From positions 1 to 37,479 of the IMG/VR virus record IMGVR_UViG_3300045107_000834: a stretch of 37,479 nucleotides of DNA; one strand, written 5' to 3'. How positions within the stretch are numbered: position 1 is the stretch's first letter; the number at the start of each line of letters is the position of its first letter. Positions 33,501 to 37,479 of the stretch are shown here, piece by piece. The DNA comes from a virus. Made by a program: the position numbers and the translations under genes. A model generated the notes under the pieces. The model had not been told where the DNA came from. It worked only from the letters and a program-made list of their open reading frames with translations, and did no database searches.

Positions 33501-35117
33501 GTGGTGCAGGCGAGCGGTCGCGTCCGCAACGCGGCGAGCTACGCCTACGGCGTCGTGCTCGGACTCGCCAATCCCTGGGCGACGAGCGGCCAGAATGGGC
33601 TCCTCTGGTGGCGCCCGAACGGCACGCAGCTGCAGCTCTATCCCGTGACCGGCGTGGGCGTGCTCGGCACGCCCGTCACCTACAGCGCCGCGCTGGCGAG
33701 CGGCGATGAGCGCCTCACGATCATTCGGAACAACACGCTCCCGGCGGACAACATCCGGCTGCGCCTCTACGCGAACGGCACGCTCATCGCCTCGTACACC
33801 GACGCGCAGCTCACGACGGCGTTCGGCGCCGGCTGGGCGGGCGCGCAGGGCGGCTATGTCGCGCTGATGCTGGGTGACACCACGATGAGCATCAGCGAGC
33901 TCGTCGTGGGGCCCGGGCGCACCCTCATCACAGACGGCAGCGTGCGGACGCGGCACCTCGCGGCCGACACGCTCCAGACGACGAACTATGCCGAGGACGG
34001 CTCGGGGAACCCGACGGCCGGGGCGAAGCTCGACGCCTATGGGACGGCCGCGAAGATCGCCCCCGATGGATTGAAGGTCGGTCAATACCTCTTCAAGGAC
34101 GCGTGGTTCCGCGCCTTGAACGCGCTCGCGAGCTCCGGCGTGGCGGGCACCGATCGCACCTGGTACCGCGGCAACAACGACGAGGCCACGAAGGGTGGCG
34201 CGCCCGCGATCGCGCGGCTGACCGTGACGCCGCAGCTCTGGGACACGACGCTGCAGGCGATCCGCCTCGAGCTGAAGCTTCACGCGACGGCCAACACCGA
34301 CAACCTCGACGGGATGCGGGTCGCGAAGGTGGTGCTCTATCGCGCGACGGCGCGCGGCTCACCGTACACCCTGAGCGCCGCGCTTGCGACGTTCTGGATC
34401 CCGCTGGCCGATCGCCTCTACAACACGCCCGGCAACGACGCGGCCGTCGCGAACGATGTGATCGTCACGAGCACGCAGGTCGACAACGGGATCTCGACCG
34501 GCTACCCGGCGATGGAGATCACGCTCTACAACGCCGCGGGCCCGTCGGATACGAACTGCTACGGCCCGCCCGGGGGCTGGACGCCGGGCACCGCGCTCAC
34601 GAACCATGGCACCACGTGGCCGGCCGGTGGATCCGGTGGTGCGGGCGGCGGTGCTGGCGGCGGCGGCGGGAGTGGCGGCACCTGCGTGACGATCGACACG
34701 CCGGTGCTACTGGCCGATGGCACCACGAAGCGCGCCGACGAAATCCGCGTGGGCGACCGCCTGCGCACCATGCACGAGGACGGGCTGCATTGGGGCCTGC
34801 ATGCCGTGACGGCGGCCGCCATCGCCTCTGCCGAGGAGCTGGTCGTGGTCCGCCTGCGCGATGACCGCGACCTCTTCTGCACCCCCGCACATCGGCTCTA
34901 CGTGCGGCGCCGCGGCAGCACGAGCCCGTTCGGCTGGTGCGAGGCGCGCGCGCTCGAGCCGGGCGACATCATCGCGGGCCGTCCAGCGGGCATCGTGCGG
35001 CGCCTCGTCGCGCTGGGCGCGGATTTTCGCGGAGCCGAAGTCGTGAAGCTCACCGTCGAGGGGGCGCACACCTACGTCAGCGCCGGCCTGCTCTCTCACA
35101 ACATCAAGTACAACTAG
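30579..35117 (+). CDS. Large tail tip/fibre protein with C-terminal Hint (intein-like) domain
   Basis: A 1512-residue protein in the tail-tip position. Residues 1-350 resemble a baseplate hub/Tal head (LKLTTVVEQRVLRVV-type strands; VSRTPSDIAGTIIAQAQ). Two jelly-roll carbohydrate-binding-like domains follow (about 365-535 and 660-825), then a lectin-like beta domain (about 930-1110), a fibre-like region (1110-1340) and a Gly-rich linker (about 1347-1367). The end, residues 1369-1508, is a complete Hint domain: Cys1369 with VTIDTPVLLADG, the block-B TPAH (1435-1438) and the terminal LLSHN (His1507-Asn1508), followed only by IKYN. GTG start 30579 overlaps the previous stop. It should cut itself after assembly or bind to host surfaces. 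Confidence 0.88.
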   Translation: MTVLTALWCSRLEVWSDLQCAGGTRLAVLQPPAAALARVELAGDDRITVTLPLSEPKLTTVVEQRVLRVVDVLTNSFDEWVIRQRTDDATGASVQVVALAPLSRLGTALPVYRVVGSRLEMDLDYVSRTPSDIAGTIIAQAQTQGLPWVSLGTVDPTVALTISAAWESPLAVLRRLADAAGAELQLRRNGTAGYLLDLLTQRGSTAHNLDLRYGKNLPVHVAARDATRQCTRLVGKGASTDGLAAGLGSNMWLVTAIAAGWVTLADPAGGDPPIAFDTQLNGRYLVGPTGALGLINGSRVATQDVQATVAGLSVGDLCRVASDGSGAELVWLSEPAAETLYGATTPVYQVLERSDIPDVVNRIKNPCFRTWPGGVNTIPPGWAIVNGGTITRVSVAPYVKYGPNSAQVVASNDGNGLVTDGWFLALGFTAERPYASGHVAVWVVTGQVRVELVITTATATIVRPVGTLATSSQQGQWIDVLGVAGEEVFSLAPTSIQLRIVQHGPTPATFYVGGVQGVNGAALETWVEGSGGTQLWQQVNRALVKGAARPSVTYRVGFLDLARLDPVTWAGDTTPTLGGPVVLTDPRLGVAITTRLTALERDYVVRGGGALECATQPFDLNRYLLGSAAAERAAAREAAPVAPAPADNAAAATRVGRQILSNPDFLLGTTGYGVYDNNFTGRVSHTIETDATAPNTSGKVLRIDVAAGAGVISPGLGGAVRGIPVDGGSYALDTYHKGATLLVRLRAKIPVGLALQYQNNAFGAEGTLEYLTPLAGTGQWTEYVIRQVIGVTGTFSTIGHFNLVSFTTAAVTWRIAGWWMHDLGQIEAPQVGVDLGTGKVDAGVATSSGGGIFVKSGPGTPNTLDGIPNGATYGRPVLTALSSGFIDLAAAGVIGTVDQTKIAADAVVAGKIAALAVRARELAIGAQFQFRNTASGQQMVLNTDGTLSRSSTSPNANDTRWVADDQNNYGSSEPVVQASGRVRNAASYAYGVVLGLANPWATSGQNGLLWWRPNGTQLQLYPVTGVGVLGTPVTYSAALASGDERLTIIRNNTLPADNIRLRLYANGTLIASYTDAQLTTAFGAGWAGAQGGYVALMLGDTTMSISELVVGPGRTLITDGSVRTRHLAADTLQTTNYAEDGSGNPTAGAKLDAYGTAAKIAPDGLKVGQYLFKDAWFRALNALASSGVAGTDRTWYRGNNDEATKGGAPAIARLTVTPQLWDTTLQAIRLELKLHATANTDNLDGMRVAKVVLYRATARGSPYTLSAALATFWIPLADRLYNTPGNDAAVANDVIVTSTQVDNGISTGYPAMEITLYNAAGPSDTNCYGPPGGWTPGTALTNHGTTWPAGGSGGAGGGAGGGGGSGGTCVTIDTPVLLADGTTKRADEIRVGDRLRTMHEDGLHWGLHAVTAAAIASAEELVVVRLRDDRDLFCTPAHRLYVRRRGSTSPFGWCEARALEPGDIIAGRPAGIVRRLVALGADFRGAEVVKLTVEGAHTYVSAGLLSHNIKYN

Positions 35118-35127
35118 GAGGCGATCG

Positions 35128-35682
35128 ATGCGGCCAGCGGAGATGACCGATGACGTGACGGGGGCGTGGCTCGATCGCGCCACGCCGCCGTGCGCGTGCA
35201 CGTTGATGGTCGCGCTCGCACCCGAAGCCGCGCGCCGCGGGCAGGCCGTGCAGCTGCCGGAGCCGCAGTTCACGCCGCTCCTCAACCGGATCGCGATGCT
35301 GCGGCGGCCATCGATCGAGGTCAGCGCCGACACGCTCGATCGACTCTTGGCGGCCGACGAGGCGACGCTCGCGCGGGCGTTCGCCTGCGTGCGCGCCCAG
35401 CGCATCGAGGAGCGCGAGCCCGGCTACGCCTACGCGCTCACGCGCGACGAGATCGCGATCGCGATGGCGTGCGCGACCGCGACGGCGGAGGCGCCCTGGC
35501 CCCACCTCGTGCTCGACGTCGAGGAGGTGGCGGCGCTCGAGGCGTATCTCGAGGTGATCGGCCGTGAGCCGCCGGAGCCGCCGATGCCGGTGATGCCGCC
35601 GAGCGGTGAGGCGCTCGCGGCCGAGACGCAGAGCGTCGAGTCGCTGGCGCTCGAGGCGGTGGAGGTGCCCCATGGGACGTGA
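35128..35682 (+). CDS. Hypothetical protein after the tip gene
   Basis: A 184-residue acidic, helical protein with an excellent ribosome site (AGGAGG just upstream of ATG 35128). No family was recognised. The region SADTLDRLLAADEATLARAF and DEIAIAMACATATAE are helix-like, and the tail end is Pro/Glu-rich. It could be a chaperone or a tip/fibre accessory protein, given that it follows the Hint-tailed tip gene immediately; no function is claimed. Confidence 0.7.
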   Translation: MRPAEMTDDVTGAWLDRATPPCACTLMVALAPEAARRGQAVQLPEPQFTPLLNRIAMLRRPSIEVSADTLDRLLAADEATLARAFACVRAQRIEEREPGYAYALTRDEIAIAMACATATAEAPWPHLVLDVEEVAALEAYLEVIGREPPEPPMPVMPPSGEALAAETQSVESLALEAVEVPHGT

Positions 35683-35971
35683 CAAGATCGCGCATGCCGT
35701 CTTCTCGGCCGTCGCCGCCTGGTGCGTCGGCTGCATCGGCTTCGCCGCGCTCGGCGGGCACGCCTGGCAGTGGGCGTGGCTGGTGCTGATCCCGGGCGCC
35801 GTGCGCGAACTCGCGCAGCTGGGCACGACGCGCAGCGGCTGGCTGCTGATCTGGGCGTCGCGCTCGGCATGGACGCGCTGGATGATCGGCACGCCCGAGT
35901 GGGGCGACATGGCCGCGAACACGATCGGCACCTTCGCCGGGTCCGCGATCCTGCAGGCGGTGCTTTCGTGA
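35672..35971 (+). CDS. Small VanZ-like membrane protein
   Basis: A 99-residue membrane protein. It carries the sparse VanZ-type pattern: DKIAHA at the N-terminus, a membrane helix (VAAWCVGCIGFAALGG), REL-Q (VRELAQL), and D-x-x-A-N-x-x-G-x-x-x-G near the end (DMAANTIGTFAG). VanZ-like proteins are integral membrane proteins, some giving glycopeptide resistance; small phage versions have no established role. It overlaps the preceding gene by 11 bases and the next by one. Confidence 0.75.
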   Translation: MGRDKIAHAVFSAVAAWCVGCIGFAALGGHAWQWAWLVLIPGAVRELAQLGTTRSGWLLIWASRSAWTRWMIGTPEWGDMAANTIGTFAGSAILQAVLS

Positions 35972-36564
35972 TGCGTCGCGCCCTGAACGTTCTCCTCGTG
36001 GCCGCTCCGCTCACGCTCCTCGTGTTCGGCTGGCTCGCCTGGGAACACCACCAGGCGGCGACGGGCGCCGTGCGCGCGAGCTCGCTGCGCGAGTTCGCGA
36101 AGGACTCCGCGCGCGTGTACCGCGGCAAGGCCGTGGCGGCGGAGGCGGCGACGAAGGTGCTCGTGCGCGAGGCGCAGGCTGTGGCACCGCGTGCGCGCGC
36201 GGCCGCGGAGCGCGCCACGGCGCTCGATTCGCTCGTGCGGATCGTCCGCCCAGGCCTCATCCGCGTCACGGGTGAACCGGCCCCGACGCCGGTGCCCGTG
36301 TGGCTGACCGAGGACCTTGAGGCGAACCGCGCGGCGCGTGCGATCGCGGACAGCCTCGCCGCCGTGCAAGCGGCGGCCCTCACGACCGCGGCCGCAGGAA
36401 CCGATGCGCGCGAGCGCAGCGCCGCGGCCGATTCGGTCGGCGATGTAGCAGCCACGGCGGAACGCCGAGAGCTGGAGCGCGGCCGCTGGGCGGAACGGGC
36501 GCTGTGGCTCACCATCACCGGCACGGCGATCGCGATCGCGATCGCGGCCAGCAAGTCTCACTAA
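35971..36564 (+). CDS. Membrane-anchored coiled-coil protein, spanin-like
   Basis: A 197-residue protein with an N-terminal membrane helix (VLLVAAPLTLLVFGWLAW), a long charged helical middle rich in Ala/Arg/Glu, and a second hydrophobic helix near the C-terminus (LWLTITGTAIAIAIAA). This Rz-like shape suggests an inner-membrane spanin, but two helices at opposite ends are unusual and no outer partner was seen. ATG 35971 overlaps the previous stop (TGATG). The coding stretch is alternative-start sensitive, but this start is coupled. Confidence 0.65.
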   Translation: MRRALNVLLVAAPLTLLVFGWLAWEHHQAATGAVRASSLREFAKDSARVYRGKAVAAEAATKVLVREAQAVAPRARAAAERATALDSLVRIVRPGLIRVTGEPAPTPVPVWLTEDLEANRAARAIADSLAAVQAAALTTAAAGTDARERSAAADSVGDVAATAERRELERGRWAERALWLTITGTAIAIAIAASKSH

Positions 36565-36580
36565 CGATCGAGGTCGCCCC

Positions 36581-37009
36581 ATGCCGTACACCGACGTTGC
36601 CACCGACTCGTTCGAGTCGGATATCCTCCAGACCATCAACACCGCACTCGGCGCCGGCGGCGTGGCACTCGCCGCGTGGGACGCCTACGCGGGGCTGCTC
36701 TCTGCGGTGACCGACGCGGAAGCCGCGACCTTCACCGAGATCACCGGCGCGAACGGCCTCGCGCGCCAGCAGTTCACGCGCACGGCCGTGTCGCAGGTCT
36801 CGGGGGCCGGTGAGGTGAGCAACTCGGCGCAGATCAACTTCGGCACGTTCACCGGTGGCGCGGCCGTCACCGCGACGCACGTGATCCTGGCGACGGCCGC
36901 GGCCGGCGGCACGACCCGCGTCGTGTGCCAGCTCGAGAATCCGGTGACGATCAATCCGAACGATCCGGTGATCTTCCCGGTCAACCAGCTCAAGCTGCGG
37001 GTGAGCTGA
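36581..37009 (+). CDS. Phage tail-fibre-like beta protein
   Basis: A 142-residue protein that follows the layout of small phage tail-fibre or tail-tip proteins: LSAVTDAEAATFTEITGANG and LARQQFTRTAV, then SNSAQINFGTFTGGAAVTAT and HVILATAAAGG, and VTINPNDPVIFPVNQLKLRV at the end. These proteins are short beta structures that recur in tail regions. It ends overlapping the start of the last gene. The specific role is not certain. Confidence 0.75.
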   Translation: MPYTDVATDSFESDILQTINTALGAGGVALAAWDAYAGLLSAVTDAEAATFTEITGANGLARQQFTRTAVSQVSGAGEVSNSAQINFGTFTGGAAVTATHVILATAAAGGTTRVVCQLENPVTINPNDPVIFPVNQLKLRVS

Positions 37010-37479
37010 TGAGCGCCCTCGCCTGGACGTGCGTGTACGACCCGGCCGCTGGGGACGACCTGATCTCGGTCGGGGAGACGACGCAGCTCGAGCGCGACGG
37101 GCTCGTCGCGCGGGGGCTCGGCGTCGTCGTGGTGGCGACGGAGCCCGACTTCGGGATCCAGCAGTGGGACGCGGCGACGCGCATGCTCGTGGCGATCGCA
37201 CCGCCGCCCGTGCGGCGCATCACGCCGGCGGCCTTTCGCGAACGCTTCACCGCGGCGGAACGCATCCAGTTCGAGATGTTGACGGTGCAGACCGACATGA
37301 CCGGCGCGGTTGCGCGCGACTTGAAGGCGGACCTCGCTGCCAATCCCGTGGTGAACCTCGATGCGTCGAAGGTCGCGGCCGCGCTCGCATGGATGCGGAG
37401 CGTCGGCGTGCTGCAGTCGGATGCGCGCATCGCGGAGCTCACCGTCGACGGCACCCTCTCCGAGGCGATTGCCCCGTGA
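37009..37479 (+). CDS. Tail-fibre-region accessory protein
   Basis: A 156-residue protein with the RRITPAAFRERFTAAERIQFE segment and helical follow-up (LKADLAANPVVNLDASK, AALAWMRSVGVL) seen in small proteins at the end of phage tail clusters. The first 65 residues are a beta region (LISVGETTQLERDGLVARGL). ATG 37009 overlaps the previous stop. The gene is complete: the stop is the last codon of the window. Function is unproven. Confidence 0.72.
   Translation: MSALAWTCVYDPAAGDDLISVGETTQLERDGLVARGLGVVVVATEPDFGIQQWDAATRMLVAIAPPPVRRITPAAFRERFTAAERIQFEMLTVQTDMTGAVARDLKADLAANPVVNLDASKVAAALAWMRSVGVLQSDARIAELTVDGTLSEAIAP

Noticed and set aside
34683-35117. True splicing intein in the tip gene
   Set aside because: Only four residues follow the terminal Asn and the next residue is Ile, so there is no usable C-extein.
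1-37479. Circular complete genome
   Set aside because: The terminator at 31-71 would fit after the last gene, and the window ends on a stop codon, but there is no terminal overlap, and Mu-like phages do not circularise in this way. It could equally be a window cut at a gene boundary.
1-37479. tRNA, rRNA or CRISPR arrays
   Set aside because: I saw no cloverleaf-like sequence, ribosomal sequence or regularly spaced repeats; the left GAACTCGGACG array is too short and inverted.

Overview
The window is most of one Mu-like transposable prophage in a very GC-rich bacterium. The evidence for Mu kinship is a full set of recognisable families: a Ner-type regulator, an S24-type repressor, a DDE transposase (MuA), its AAA+ partner (MuB), Gam, GemA, a Mor/C activator, gp25-gp29-type proteins, gpF, gpI, gpT, gp36, gpG and gp37. 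The tail is not Mu's contractile tail. There is no sheath, and the order tube, chaperone-position gene, tape measure, Dit-like protein and large tip protein points to a siphovirus tail. The host cannot be identified firmly. High GC, frequent GTG starts and a CCTCTGTG-type intergenic motif fit environmental phyla such as Gemmatimonadota, but this is a guess.

The layout has two arms. Positions 1-806 carry no gene. They hold a perfect terminator hairpin (31-71), a four-copy inverted array of GAACTCGGACG (389-513), and probably the junction between host and phage. From 15446 down to 807 one long leftward unit, mostly with overlapping stops and starts, encodes in order: Ner, three small early proteins, transposase A, B, Gam, small early proteins, GemA, the Mor-like activator, holin candidate, M15 endolysin, gp25/26/27-like proteins, large terminase, portal and gpF. 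The repressor (15500-16249) diverges from ner across a 53-bp control region with a dyad.

The centre (16250-20164) is an accessory region with visibly lower GC in parts. It has a small lipoprotein, a one-helix membrane protein, a D12-class adenine methylase and a fused methyltransferase-endonuclease. A 426-bp regulatory stretch before gpI contains hairpins, three TCAATAGG repeats and a dyad next to a plausible late promoter.

The rightward arm (20165-37479) encodes protease/scaffold, decoration-like protein, major capsid, head completion proteins, tail tube, tape measure, Dit-like protein and a 1512-residue tip protein that ends in a self-processing Hint (bacterial intein-like) domain. Small membrane and fibre proteins follow. 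The window ends exactly on a stop codon, and the other phage end is not recognised.

As inferred, repressor and Ner control the early unit, A and B transpose the genome, the Mor-like protein turns on the lysis/packaging genes to the left and the capsid/tail genes to the right, and the methylases protect or defend. The most notable features are the Hint-tailed tip protein, a free-standing copy of the transposase end-binding domain just upstream of the transposase, a repressor that lost its S24 catalytic residues, head genes split over two opposite arms, and a dyad-plus-promoter candidate before gpI.
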